64,000 nucleotides of DNA from Cohnella baijiui (GTDB lineage: Bacteria; Bacillota; Bacilli; Paenibacillales; Paenibacillaceae). The position numbers and the translations under genes are program-made. Positions 8,174 through 16,390 of the stretch are shown in pieces. The notes beneath the pieces were generated by a model. It saw only the letters and a list, made by a program, of their open reading frames with translations, was not told the origin of the DNA and did not search any database. Location of the stretch: NCBI RefSeq assembly GCF_020731285.1, contig NZ_JAJFOW010000027.1, positions 29,972 through 93,971 of the forward strand, read 5' to 3'. The number at the start of each line of letters is the position of its first letter. The first letter of the stretch is position 1.

Positions 8174-8875
8174 TCAACGCTTCGCCTTGTAAAACTCGTG
8201 ATACAACTTCATGAGCGCGCGCTTTTCGATCCGAGAGACGTAGGAGCGCGAGATGCCGAGCTCCCGGGCGATTTCCCGCTGCGTCCGCTCGTCTCCTCCG
8301 CCGTCGAGGCCGAAGCGCCCGCGGATCACTTCCTGCTCGCGGTCGTCGAGAATGTCCAGGTTCTGATAGATCTTGCTTTTCTCAATCTTGAGCTGAACCT
8401 TTTCGACGACTTCGTCAGGTTCGGTGCCGAGAATGTCCTGCAGCGTAATTTCGTTGCCCTCTTTGTCCGTCCCGATCGGGTCGTGCAGCGATACGTCCTT
8501 GCGCGTTTTTTTGAGCGAGCGGAGATGCATCAGGATTTCGTTTTCGATGCAGCGCGCGGCGAACGTCGCGAGCTTCGTACCTTTGCCGACCTGAAAGCTC
8601 TCGATCGCCTTGATGAGGCCGATCGTGCCGATCGAGATCAAATCTTCGAGATCCTCGCCGGTGTTGTCGAATTTCTTGACGATATGCGCCACAAGCCGCA
8701 AATTGTGCTCGATCAGCAGATTGCGCGAGTGCGGGTTGCCTTCCGCCATTCGCGACAGGTGCAGCGCTTCTTCTTCGTCGGTTAGAGGCTGGGGGAAGGC
8801 GTTGTTTTTAACGTACGAGACGAGCAGCGACAGCTGCTTCAGGAAGAGGGCGATGGTCGTGATCAATCCGGGCAC
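8174..8875 (-). CDS. sigK: Mother-cell sporulation sigma factor K precursor
   Basis: 233 residues, contiguous. The first 20 residues are hydrophobic (pro-sequence) and end just before YVKNNAFPQP, where B. subtilis pro-sigma-K is cleaved by SpoIVFB. Region 2 (LRLVAHIVKKF, EDLISIGTIGLIKAIESF, GTKLATFAARCIENEILMHLR) and region 4 (TQREIARELGISRSYVSRIEKRALMKL) are complete. It directs late mother-cell transcription (coat, cortex, lysis). The start is GTG at 8875 with GGAGGTGA 7 nt upstream. Unlike B. subtilis, the gene is not split by a skin element. A sigma-E-like -10 lies upstream. Confidence 0.97.
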   Translation of the reverse strand: MPGLITTIALFLKQLSLLVSYVKNNAFPQPLTDEEEALHLSRMAEGNPHSRNLLIEHNLRLVAHIVKKFDNTGEDLEDLISIGTIGLIKAIESFQVGKGTKLATFAARCIENEILMHLRSLKKTRKDVSLHDPIGTDKEGNEITLQDILGTEPDEVVEKVQLKIEKSKIYQNLDILDDREQEVIRGRFGLDGGGDERTQREIARELGISRSYVSRIEKRALMKLYHEFYKAKR

Positions 8876-8934
8876 GGTCAGGTCACCTCCGGCAGAATGG
8901 TCGATCGGTCGAACGGGCGGAACGGAGCATTACC

Positions 8935-8942
8935 ATTCTATG
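8935..8942 (-). promoter_or_regulatory. Sigma-E-like -10 element for sigK
   Basis: On the minus strand CATAGAAT matches the sigma-E -10 consensus CATACAAT in 7 of 8 positions, 60 nt before the GTG start. A matching -35 is not convincing. sigK is known to be sigma-E dependent in B. subtilis. Confidence 0.4.
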
Positions 8943-9118
8943 TGGGTGATCGCCTACGCGTGCCTGTACGGACGAACGGTGTCAGAAAAAAGCGGGAGGC
9001 GCCCTTCAGAATTTCTTCAGATTTTCCTCCGTCGGTTCCTCAGATTTGAACCTTATGCTGCATGTATCGGCTCGCAGGGCCGACGATCCGAAGACGCAAG
9101 AGAAAGGAGAGGTTTCCG

Positions 9119-9589
9119 TTGTCCGAGATGATCCAAGCATGGATCGACGCGTACGGCAGCGTCTTTTTCTTCCTGGCGTTCGGCCTCGGCCCCTTCGGCG
9201 TTCCCGTGCCGAACGAGGTTATGATCCTCGCGGCGGGCGGACTGTCGCGGGCGGGGCTCATCGACCCGCGGGAAGCATACGGAGCCATCGCGGGCGGATT
9301 GTTTTTCGCCATGCACGCGGGGTACGCGCTGGGGCGTCTGTTCGGCGTCCGGCTGGTCGCACGGATCCGGAAGCCCCGGTTGAGGAAGTACGCGGATCGG
9401 GGGCGCCATCTTCTCGACCGCTTCGGCAGCGTGGCGCTAACGATTGGATACTTTCTCCCCGTCGTCCGCTACCTCATGCCCTTGCTGGCGGGCGCCGGCG
9501 GCATGCGTTACCGGACCTTCGCTCCTTATGCCTACGCGGGCGCCTTGGTTTGGACCTTGCTGTATTTCGGGATCGGGATGATCCGATGA
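9119..9589 (+). CDS. DedA-family membrane protein
   Basis: 156 residues with several membrane segments. It has the VTT/DedA fold signatures: a GLGPFGVPVPNEVMILAAGG re-entrant-like segment and YFLPVVRYLMPLLAGAGGM, with the conserved Arg after the F..P. DedA proteins are linked to flipping of undecaprenyl phosphate or phosphatidylethanolamine and to cationic peptide resistance (family knowledge). The frame is open from 9062, but AAAGGAGAGG at 9103-9112 points to the TTG at 9119. The next gene, a phospholipid-N-methyltransferase-like enzyme, begins 14 nt after the stop, and a two-component system follows, suggesting one membrane-lipid operon. Confidence 0.8.
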   Translation: MSEMIQAWIDAYGSVFFFLAFGLGPFGVPVPNEVMILAAGGLSRAGLIDPREAYGAIAGGLFFAMHAGYALGRLFGVRLVARIRKPRLRKYADRGRHLLDRFGSVALTIGYFLPVVRYLMPLLAGAGGMRYRTFAPYAYAGALVWTLLYFGIGMIR

Positions 9590-9603
9590 GAGGACGATGT
9601 GAA

Positions 9604-10176
9604 ATGACGATGAACGACCGCTGGCTGTTTATGAGAACGTTTTGGAAGCGGCCCAGGGAAGTGGGCAGCGTAACGCCCAGTTCGGTTTATCTGGCGCGCG
9701 CGATGGCGAAAGCCGTCCCGTGGAGCGAAGTCCGCGCGTTTGCCGAGCTGGGAGCCGGGACGGGCGCCATTACCCGGTATCTCGACCGGATGAGGTACGA
9801 CGATACGGCAGGCCACTTGTTCGAGAAAGATCCGGCCCTTCGCCGCCGCTTGTCCGAAGCGTATCCGCACTACCGCTGCCATGACGACGCGCTTGGGATG
9901 ACGTCCGTGCTGGCGCGGGAGCGGCTGCCCGCCTTCGACTGCATTTTCAGCGGCCTGCCGTTTTTCAACTTCGAGCAAGGGCTGCGGGACCGGCTGTTGG
10001 CGCAAATCTCCCAATCGCTCGCGCCGGGCGGCTACTTCGTCGCTTTCCAATATTCCCTGCAGATGCGCGGGCAGCTTCGCCGCCACTTCGATATTCAGGA
10101 GCTGCGGTTCGTCGCCGCCAACTTTCCGCCCGCATTCGTCTACGTGTGCAGGAAAAGACCGGACCGAATGGAATAA
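9604..10176 (+). CDS. SAM-dependent methyltransferase, phospholipid N-methyltransferase-like
   Basis: 190 residues. The N-terminal FWKRPREVGSVTPSS segment followed by a SAM-binding FAELGAGTGAITRYL (motif I) is characteristic of PmtA-like phosphatidylethanolamine N-methyltransferases and close relatives. Motif IV appears as DCIFSGLPFFNF, and a post-motif as LAPGGYFVAFQYS. Its substrate could instead be rRNA or a small molecule (KsgA-type enzymes share parts of this pattern). Starts at 9586 (ATGA overlap with the DedA stop), 9604 and 9610 are all in frame; 9604 is chosen for the AGAGG at 10 nt. Context favours a membrane-lipid role. Confidence 0.65.
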   Translation: MTMNDRWLFMRTFWKRPREVGSVTPSSVYLARAMAKAVPWSEVRAFAELGAGTGAITRYLDRMRYDDTAGHLFEKDPALRRRLSEAYPHYRCHDDALGMTSVLARERLPAFDCIFSGLPFFNFEQGLRDRLLAQISQSLAPGGYFVAFQYSLQMRGQLRRHFDIQELRFVAANFPPAFVYVCRKRPDRME

Positions 10177-10221
10177 TGAAAGTATCGCGTTATCGGAAAG
10201 CCGGAAAGGGGCGGGACAACG

Positions 10222-10911
10222 ATGAAAGAAACGGTGCTGGTCGTCGACGACGATCCGGAAATCCGGGACGTGATCCGCATGTACTTGCGTCAGGACGGTT
10301 ACGCGGTCGTCGAGGCGGAGGACGGGGAACAGGCGCTGCGCCTGCTACGAACGGATCCGTCCGTCGGCCTGGTCATTCTCGACGTCATGATGCCGAAGCA
10401 GGACGGCCTCGTGACGTGTCTGAAGATCCGGGAAGCTTCCCGGGTCCCGATCATCATGCTGTCCGCCAAAGAGTCGGACCTGGACAAGATTACCGGACTG
10501 ACGACGGGCGCCGACGATTACGTGGCGAAGCCGTTTAACCCGCTGGAGCTAATGGCGAGGGTCAAGGCGCAGCTGCGCAGACAAAGCTACGCGGCGCAGG
10601 AGCGGGTCGAGGACGACCTCATCGAAATCGGGGGTCTGGTCGTCGACAAAATCAGGCACGCCGTCTCGGTCGACGGGCGTCACATCGCGCTGACGCCGCT
10701 CGAATTTGCGATCTTGGCGCTGCTGGCCGGGCGGCGGGGGCAGGTGTTCAGCGCCGAAAAGATCTATGAAGCGGTGTGGCGCGAACCGTTCGGCTATACG
10801 GACAATACGGTGATGGTGCACATCCGCAATATCCGCGACAAGATCGAGCCGAATCCGAAGGAGCCTCAGTATATCAAAACCGTATGGGGGGTCGGCTACA
10901 AAGTTGAGTAA
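10222..10911 (+). CDS. OmpR-family response regulator
   Basis: 229 residues. The receiver domain (1-120) has the acidic pocket VVDDD (7-11), phospho-acceptor D54 in VILDVMMP, the S/T of MLSAKE and K in VAKPFNPLEL. The C-terminal winged helix (about 130-229) ends in the usual WGVGYKVE. It binds DNA as the output of the partner kinase encoded immediately downstream, whose TTG start lies inside this gene's last codons. GAAAGGGGCGGG lies upstream of the ATG. Targets are unknown; the neighbouring DedA and methyltransferase genes are candidates. Confidence 0.93.
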   Translation: MKETVLVVDDDPEIRDVIRMYLRQDGYAVVEAEDGEQALRLLRTDPSVGLVILDVMMPKQDGLVTCLKIREASRVPIIMLSAKESDLDKITGLTTGADDYVAKPFNPLELMARVKAQLRRQSYAAQERVEDDLIEIGGLVVDKIRHAVSVDGRHIALTPLEFAILALLAGRRGQVFSAEKIYEAVWREPFGYTDNTVMVHIRNIRDKIEPNPKEPQYIKTVWGVGYKVE

Positions 10912-11983
10912 GCGGCGCGGAATGGGCATTCGGGGGAAGTGGCTGGGTTCGCTGACGCTGAGCTTGATCGTCGGGTTCGTCGTATCCTGGCTGACCCCGA
11001 GTTTTTTTGGCACCCCCTACGGCGTCGTGTTGCAATTTTTGCCGTTGGCGACGTTTTTCGCCGCGTTTTTTTTCACCTACTTCTTGCTGACCCGGCCTTT
11101 CATTCGCTATCTCGAAAAACTCGGCCAGGAGTTGAATGTGCTCGCCGGCGGCAATCTGAGCCACCGCGTTCCGGTGCTGCGGCAGGACGAGCTGAGCGAA
11201 GTCGCCGTCAACATCAACGCGATGGCCGAACGGCTCGAAACGCAAATCGAGAAGGAGCGGCGCGAGGAGAAGGCCAAAATGGACCTGATTACCGGCCTGT
11301 CGCACGATCTTCGTACACCGCTGACGAGCATCGTCGGTTACTTGGGGCTGCTGAAGAGCCGTTCGGATCTGGACGAGGCCGAGCGCGAGCGGATCGTGGA
11401 CAATGCGGAAAACAAAGCGCGGCAGCTGAAAACGCTGATCGACGATTTGTTCGAATATACGAGGCTGACGACCGGAGAAACGGACTTGCGGCCGCTGGCG
11501 TTCGATATTCGCGCACTCGCGGCGCAAATGGCGACCGAGTTCGAGCCGCTTGCCGCCGAGCGCGGCGTCGCCGTCCGCTTGCGGCTGACGGATTGCGACT
11601 CGGCTCCCGTCTTCGCGGAGCCGGATCGCATCCGGCGAGCGCTCGACAATCTGCTCATGAACGCCCTGAAGTTCAGCGACAAGCCCGGCGAGATCGCCAT
11701 CGCGGTCGCGGTGGACGCGGAAGGCGCGGAGGTCGCGGTAACCAATCGCGGAACGCCCATCACGGCGGAGCAGGAGAAGCTATTGTTCGATCGGTTCTAC
11801 AAGGCGGACGCCTCCCGTTCGGGGGACGGCATTCAGCCAGGCGCCGGACTCGGATTGACGATCGCCCGGCAAATCGCGGAGCTGCACGGCGGCACCGTCC
11901 GGCTCGACCACGAGGCGGGCAGCTTCACGTTCGCGTTGTGGCTGCCGCTGGATCGCCGATCCCCCAATTATTTCCCCTCATAA
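10904..11983 (+). CDS. Sensor histidine kinase (HisKA/HATPase type)
   Basis: 359 residues. Two N-terminal membrane helices (about 11-30 and 40-62) have almost no external loop, so sensing is probably intramembrane, as in intramembrane-sensing kinases for cell-envelope stress. A HAMP-like linker follows, then the H-box SHDLRTPLTS (His near 130), N-box DNLLMNALKFS, G1 (VAVTNRGTPI, with N/D replaced by N-R) and G2 GAGLGLTIARQ. It starts at TTG 10904, overlapping the response regulator stop by 8 nt, which indicates translational coupling. An in-frame ATG at 10922 is the alternative. The canonical G1 DxGxG is replaced by NRGTP, as in several Bacillales kinases. Confidence 0.9.
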   Translation: MSKRRGMGIRGKWLGSLTLSLIVGFVVSWLTPSFFGTPYGVVLQFLPLATFFAAFFFTYFLLTRPFIRYLEKLGQELNVLAGGNLSHRVPVLRQDELSEVAVNINAMAERLETQIEKERREEKAKMDLITGLSHDLRTPLTSIVGYLGLLKSRSDLDEAERERIVDNAENKARQLKTLIDDLFEYTRLTTGETDLRPLAFDIRALAAQMATEFEPLAAERGVAVRLRLTDCDSAPVFAEPDRIRRALDNLLMNALKFSDKPGEIAIAVAVDAEGAEVAVTNRGTPITAEQEKLLFDRFYKADASRSGDGIQPGAGLGLTIARQIAELHGGTVRLDHEAGSFTFALWLPLDRRSPNYFPS

Positions 11984-12051
11984 ACGCCCCCTCTCCTGAC
12001 CAATAATGATTGGGACGACATGTTCCATTTGGAAGGGGGGACCTTCGCAAG

Positions 12052-12549
12052 ATGACCACCAATGAAATGAACAAAGGCGGTTCGCCTGCCTACAAGCCGG
12101 TCTCGATGACCCCCAAAGAGTACAAGCAGTTCGCCAAAAAGCGGGAGCCGTCCCGCTCCGTCGGGCGCAACTGCTTGCGTGCGTTTCTGGTCGGCGGCCT
12201 GATCTGCCTGATCGGCGAAGGGGTTCAGCAATTTTTCATGGCCGCGTTCCACATGTCGAACCGCGAGGCGAGCAATCCAACCGTGGCGACGATGATCCTG
12301 ATCTCGGTCATCCTGACCTGCCTGGGCGTGTACGACAAAATCGCCCAGTGGGCCGGCGCGGGCAGCGCCGTGCCGGTGACGGGGTTCGCCAATTCGATGG
12401 CTTCGGCCGCGATCGAGCACCGCAGCGAAGGACTGGTGCTGGGCGTCGGCGCCAACATGTTTAAGCTCGCGGGCTCCGTCATCGTGTTCGGGACGGTGGC
12501 GGCGTTTTTCGTCGGCATCATCAGCTGGCTGATCGGAGTGTGGCGGTAA
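12052..12549 (+). CDS. spoVAC: Stage V sporulation protein AC
   Basis: 165-residue membrane protein of the SpoVA channel that moves dipicolinic acid into the forespore and releases it at germination; SpoVAC itself behaves as a mechanosensitive channel in B. subtilis. The N-terminus MTPKEYKQFAKKREPSRS is a family hallmark, followed by hydrophobic spans and the GVYDKIAQWAGAGSAVPVTGFANSM loop shared with SpoVAE. The start at 12052 uses GGAAGGGGGG at 11 nt; the frame extends 14 codons upstream without a better site. The stop overlaps the spoVAD start. Only AC-AD-AE are present, as is common in Paenibacillaceae. Confidence 0.95.
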   Translation: MTTNEMNKGGSPAYKPVSMTPKEYKQFAKKREPSRSVGRNCLRAFLVGGLICLIGEGVQQFFMAAFHMSNREASNPTVATMILISVILTCLGVYDKIAQWAGAGSAVPVTGFANSMASAAIEHRSEGLVLGVGANMFKLAGSVIVFGTVAAFFVGIISWLIGVWR

Positions 12550-13553
12550 TGCTGCGCGGCAGACGGACCTGGATGTTCGATCGGCCGCCGGTCATCCTGG
12601 CGACGGGTACCGTGGTCGGGCCGGACGAGGGCGAAGGACCGCTCGCCGCCGATTTCGATCTGGTTCATCCGGACATGGAGCTCCAGCAGCCGAGCTGGGA
12701 GAAGGCGGAGCGGGCCTTTCTGGAACAGGCTTCGGATATCGCCGTGTCTTCCGCCAAGCTGTCCAAGGATAAGATCAACTTTTACGTCGGCGGCGATCTG
12801 ATCAATCAAATCATCAGCAGCACCTTCGCGGCGCGGACGCTGGGCGCCCCGTATTTGGGCGTCTTTGGCGCCTGCTCGACCTCGATGGAGTCGCTCGCGC
12901 TCGCCTCGCTGATCGTCTCGTCCGGCGCGGGCGACTACGTGCTGGCCGGCACGAGCAGCCACAACTGCACCGCCGAAAAGCAGTTCCGCTATCCGACCGA
13001 ATACGGCTCCCAGAAACCTCCGACCGCCCAGTATACGGTGACGGGCGCGGGGGCCGCCGTCGTCGGCCGGACGGGACAAGGGCCGAAAATTACGTCCGCC
13101 ACGATCGGCAAAATCGTGGATCTCGGCATCAAGGATCCGTTCAACATGGGGGCGGCGATGGCGCCCGCTGCGGTGGATACGATCCAGTCCCACCTCGAGG
13201 AGACCGGCCGGAAGCCGGGGGATTACGACCTGATCGTCACGGGAGACCTGGCGGGCGTCGGCCACCCGATCGCGGCCGAGATGCTCAGACGCAACGGCGT
13301 GCCGATCGGGGATACGCAATTTCTCGACTGCGGGCTGATGATCTACGACGTCGCCAAGCAGAAGGTGCAAGCGGGCGGCAGCGGCTGCGCCTGTTCGGCG
13401 ACCGTCACGTACGGGCATCTGCTGAAGCGCATGGCGAAAGGCGAGCTGGGGCGCATCCTAGTCGTTGCTACGGGGGCGCTGCTCAGCCCGTTGTCCTACC
13501 AGCAAGGCGAGACGATCCCGTGCATCGCGCACGCCGTCTCGATCGAAGCCTAA
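12549..13553 (+). CDS. spoVAD: Stage V sporulation protein AD
   Basis: 334 residues. A thiolase-like fold protein of the spore inner membrane that binds dipicolinic acid and supports its uptake through the SpoVA channel. Family landmarks include YVGGDLINQ, the GVFGACSTSMESL segment at the thiolase Cys position, AGTSSHNCTAEKQFRYPTEYG, GDLAGVGHP and GGSGCACSA. An in-frame GTG lies at 12540, but GGAG at 12535-12538 favours the ATG at 12549, which shares one base with the spoVAC stop (TAATG). This tight coupling fits a stoichiometric complex. Confidence 0.95.
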   Translation: MLRGRRTWMFDRPPVILATGTVVGPDEGEGPLAADFDLVHPDMELQQPSWEKAERAFLEQASDIAVSSAKLSKDKINFYVGGDLINQIISSTFAARTLGAPYLGVFGACSTSMESLALASLIVSSGAGDYVLAGTSSHNCTAEKQFRYPTEYGSQKPPTAQYTVTGAGAAVVGRTGQGPKITSATIGKIVDLGIKDPFNMGAAMAPAAVDTIQSHLEETGRKPGDYDLIVTGDLAGVGHPIAAEMLRRNGVPIGDTQFLDCGLMIYDVAKQKVQAGGSGCACSATVTYGHLLKRMAKGELGRILVVATGALLSPLSYQQGETIPCIAHAVSIEA

Positions 13554-13580
13554 CCACTTGGCGGAAGGAGGCAAGCGAAC

Positions 13581-13931
13581 ATGCAGTATTTGTGGGCATT
13601 TGTGATCGGAGGCGCCATCTGCCTCGTCGGTCAGCTGCTCTTCGATTGGGCGAAGCTGACGCCCGCGCATACGATGGCGACGCTCGTCGTAGCCGGGGCG
13701 ATCATCGACGGCCTGGGCTGGTACGACCCGCTTATCGACTTCGCGGGCGCCGGGGCGACCGTGCCGATCACCAGCTTCGGCAACGCGCTCGTCCACGGAT
13801 CGCTGACCGACATGCAGCGCGACGGATGGATCGGCGTCATTACCGGCATCTTCAAGATGACGAGTGCAGGCATCTCCGCGGCGATCGTCTTTTCGTTCCT
13901 CGCGGCGCTCGTCGTCAAGCCGAAGGGCTGA
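13581..13931 (+). CDS. spoVAE: Stage V sporulation protein AE (SpoVAEb type)
   Basis: 116-residue membrane protein, third member of the DPA channel set. Four hydrophobic stretches and the DFAGAGATVPITSFGNALVHG loop mirror the SpoVAC loop, consistent with the two subunits being related. GGAAGGAGG stands 12 nt before the ATG. A transcription terminator follows about 120 nt later, closing the operon. Confidence 0.93.
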   Translation: MQYLWAFVIGGAICLVGQLLFDWAKLTPAHTMATLVVAGAIIDGLGWYDPLIDFAGAGATVPITSFGNALVHGSLTDMQRDGWIGVITGIFKMTSAGISAAIVFSFLAALVVKPKG

Positions 13932-14051
13932 CGCGCGGCAATAGTTTCGTCTCGGGCGGCCGCAGCGGCGGCTCCGCCCGGCGTCTTTTCGTCGATAATC
14001 GGACCTTTCGCAACTTCGCAAAGCGACGTTTCCCTCTCCGACACCCGCAAG

Positions 14052-14087
14052 AGCCGATTCCGGGCCAAGCCCGAATTGGCTTTTTTT
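14052..14087 (+). terminator. spoVA operon terminator
   Basis: AGCCGATTCCGGGC pairs with GCCCGAATTGGCT with one bulge and one mismatch, then TTTTTTT. Intrinsic terminator for the plus strand. Confidence 0.85.
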
Positions 14088-14113
14088 CTATGTTTATTTG
14101 TAGGAATACTAAA

Positions 14114-14143
14114 TTGTAGAAACTCTCCTAGATCAGGTATAAT
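14114..14143 (+). promoter_or_regulatory. Sigma-A-type promoter for the MoxR operon
   Basis: TTGTAG (-35), 18-nt spacer and a perfect TATAAT (-10) sit 50 nt before the MoxR start and just after the spoVA terminator. Confidence 0.6.
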
Positions 14144-14192
14144 TGAAGGTAGTTTCGACATGACTAGGCAAGATTCCGTAGGAGGGACCGGA

Positions 14193-15146
14193 ATGGAACA
14201 ACAGAGCGCGATGCAAATGCTGGATCATATCAGGCAGAATATGGAATCTTGTATTTACGGCAAAAAGGAAGAAATCGCTTGGCTGCTGACCGCGCTCGTC
14301 GCAGGCGGCCACGTGCTGATCGAGGACGTGCCGGGCACCGGCAAAACCCAGCTCGTCAAGGCATTGGCGAGGTCCATCGGCGGCACGTTCCATCGGATTC
14401 AGTGCAACCCGGACCTGCTGCCCACGGATATTACAGGCGTCTCTATATATCATCCCAAACAAGAAGAATTCGTCTTCCGTCCCGGGCCGGTCATGGCCCA
14501 CGTGCTGCTCGCCGACGAGATCAACCGGGCGACGACGAAGACCCAATCCGCGCTGCTGGAAGCGATGGAGGAGCGGCACGTGTCGGTGGACGGCGTGACG
14601 TACGCGCTGCCCGCGCCGTTCGTGCTGTTCGCCACGCAAAACCCGATCGAGTTCGAAGGTACGTACAGCTTGCCTGAAGCGCAGCTGGACCGGTTTCTGA
14701 TGAAAATCTCGCTCGGCTACCCGGACGAAGCGTCGGAGAAACGGCTCGTACTCGAACCTGGCACGTCCCGCGCGGCGGAGCAGCTGGCCGCAGTCGCCCA
14801 GGCGTCCGACATCGTCGACATCCAGAAGCTTGCCGAGAAGGTGCACCTCGACGGCAGCGTCGTCGACTACCTCGTCGGTTTGATCCGGGGCACGCGCCAG
14901 CATCCGTCCGTGCTGCTCGGCGCGAGCCCCCGCGCATCGGTTGCGATGGCGGCGTGCGCCAAGGCGTACGCCTTCCTGAACCACCGCAACTTCGTCTTGC
15001 CCGACGACATCAAGGCGACGGCGCCGCTCGTGCTGAGCCATCGCCTGCATCTTCGCTCCGAGGCGAGGATGCAGGGAGCCACGACGACGAGCGTGCTGCA
15101 GGACGTCCTGCGGCAGCTGCCGGTGCCTGTCGCGATGGAGCGCTGA
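14193..15146 (+). CDS. MoxR-family AAA+ ATPase
   Basis: 317 residues. Walker A EDVPGTGKTQ (Lys51), Walker B LLADEINRA, sensor 1 ATQNPIEFEGTY and an arginine-rich sensor 2 region (GASPRASVAM) identify a MoxR (RavA-like) chaperone ATPase. These usually act with a DUF58 protein and a transglutaminase, both encoded next. GGAGGG 6 nt before the ATG at 14193 sets the start; the frame continues 39 codons upstream without a comparable site. The operon (MoxR, DUF58, TgpA-like) is widespread and is thought to assemble or mature membrane or secreted proteins, but its substrate is not known. Confidence 0.92.
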   Translation: MEQQSAMQMLDHIRQNMESCIYGKKEEIAWLLTALVAGGHVLIEDVPGTGKTQLVKALARSIGGTFHRIQCNPDLLPTDITGVSIYHPKQEEFVFRPGPVMAHVLLADEINRATTKTQSALLEAMEERHVSVDGVTYALPAPFVLFATQNPIEFEGTYSLPEAQLDRFLMKISLGYPDEASEKRLVLEPGTSRAAEQLAAVAQASDIVDIQKLAEKVHLDGSVVDYLVGLIRGTRQHPSVLLGASPRASVAMAACAKAYAFLNHRNFVLPDDIKATAPLVLSHRLHLRSEARMQGATTTSVLQDVLRQLPVPVAMER

Positions 15147-15148
15147 CG

Positions 15149-16390
15149 ATGCGGCGGATTCCGATCCCGCGGTTCGGGTGGGTTTGTTCCGTCCTGTATG
15201 TGGCTTCTTTGCTGTTCGTCGTATTTCAGGGCGGCAAGACGTCGCTCATGCTGTTCGTCATGATCAACGCGCTCGGGCTTTATCTGCTTCTCGGACGATG
15301 GAGCGGCATCGGCGGCGTCAAGGGCGTGCGCTCGGTGGAGGGCTTGTCCGGCACGATGGGGATGCTGTCCGCCGGCTCGCGCATTCGGGTTCGGCTGCAG
15401 ATGCAGGTGCCGGGCTTCTGGCCGCTCCCCTACGTCATCGTGCGCGAAAAGCTCGCGCGCGTCACCGGGAGCGAGACGCAGGATTACGAGCTGAGCTTCG
15501 TGCCGGATTACCGTCGGCGCGGCGCGATCGTCTACGAGACGGCCCCGCTGCGGCGCGGACGTTATCAATTTCTGGCGACCCGCTGCTCGACGCGCGATAT
15601 TTTCGGATTGTTCGAGCACAAGGGAACGTTTTCGGAGCCGCTCGCGCTCCGCGTCATGCCCCGCACGATCGACCTGCAGGAATGGCGTCACATGAAGCGG
15701 TCCCGCACCGGCGCGTTCCAGCAAAAGGTTACGTCCCTTTGGGCGAAGGAGACGACCCAGATCGACGGGGTGCGCGAATATATCCGCGGCGACCGGATGT
15801 CCCGCATCCACTGGAACGCGACAGCCCGGACGGGGCAGTGGAAGTCCAAAGAATACGAGCGGGAGGCGCTGCCGCGATTCGTCCTCGTCCTCGACTGCGG
15901 GGAGAACGCCTACCGAACGGCCGAAGGATTCGAGCTCGCGGTATCCGTCGCTGCCTCGCTGCTGGACCTGGCGCTTCGCCGGGGCATGCCGGTCGGCTTC
16001 GTCTCGGCCGGCGCCCGTCGGGCTTGGTTCGGTGCCGGCCGGGCGCCCGTGACGCGGGAGCAGATCATGGATCACCTGATCGACATCGAGGCCGACGGCC
16101 GGGACGGCGTCGGCGAAGTGCTGCACGAGGCCGCCGCGCGGTTCGAAACCGGCGCCAATCTGGTGCTGATCAGCCCCGATACCGGAGAGGCGACCGCGCA
16201 GGCGCTTGAAGCGCTGGACGGACGCCGGATCGGTCCGAGCCACGTGCACATCGCCGAGCGCGCGCCGACGCCCGAAGAGTCCAAGCGGCTCGCCCAATGG
16301 AGCCGGGTGTTCCAGGCGCAGCACTGGGAGCTCTGCTCCGTCGCCCGCCTGGAGGATCTGCCGCGCGCGATGGAGGCGGGTTCGGCATGA
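15149..16390 (+). CDS. DUF58 domain protein
   Basis: 413 residues. Two N-terminal membrane helices (about 11-45) are followed by a beta-rich region and a DUF58/VWA-like domain. The DUF58 core is visible as DGVREYIRGDRMSRIHWNATARTGQ, and a following FVLVLDCGEN strand resembles a VWA MIDAS start, although the full DxSxS is absent. It starts 3 nt after the MoxR stop, and its own stop overlaps the next start as ATGA. It is likely the membrane partner of the MoxR ATPase. Confidence 0.88.
   Translation: MRRIPIPRFGWVCSVLYVASLLFVVFQGGKTSLMLFVMINALGLYLLLGRWSGIGGVKGVRSVEGLSGTMGMLSAGSRIRVRLQMQVPGFWPLPYVIVREKLARVTGSETQDYELSFVPDYRRRGAIVYETAPLRRGRYQFLATRCSTRDIFGLFEHKGTFSEPLALRVMPRTIDLQEWRHMKRSRTGAFQQKVTSLWAKETTQIDGVREYIRGDRMSRIHWNATARTGQWKSKEYEREALPRFVLVLDCGENAYRTAEGFELAVSVAASLLDLALRRGMPVGFVSAGARRAWFGAGRAPVTREQIMDHLIDIEADGRDGVGEVLHEAAARFETGANLVLISPDTGEATAQALEALDGRRIGPSHVHIAERAPTPEESKRLAQWSRVFQAQHWELCSVARLEDLPRAMEAGSA

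Noticed and set aside
13932..14051. GC-rich palindromic stretch after spoVAE (GGGCGGCCGC..)
   Set aside because: Can fold weakly, but the clear terminator is the next hairpin at 14052-14087.
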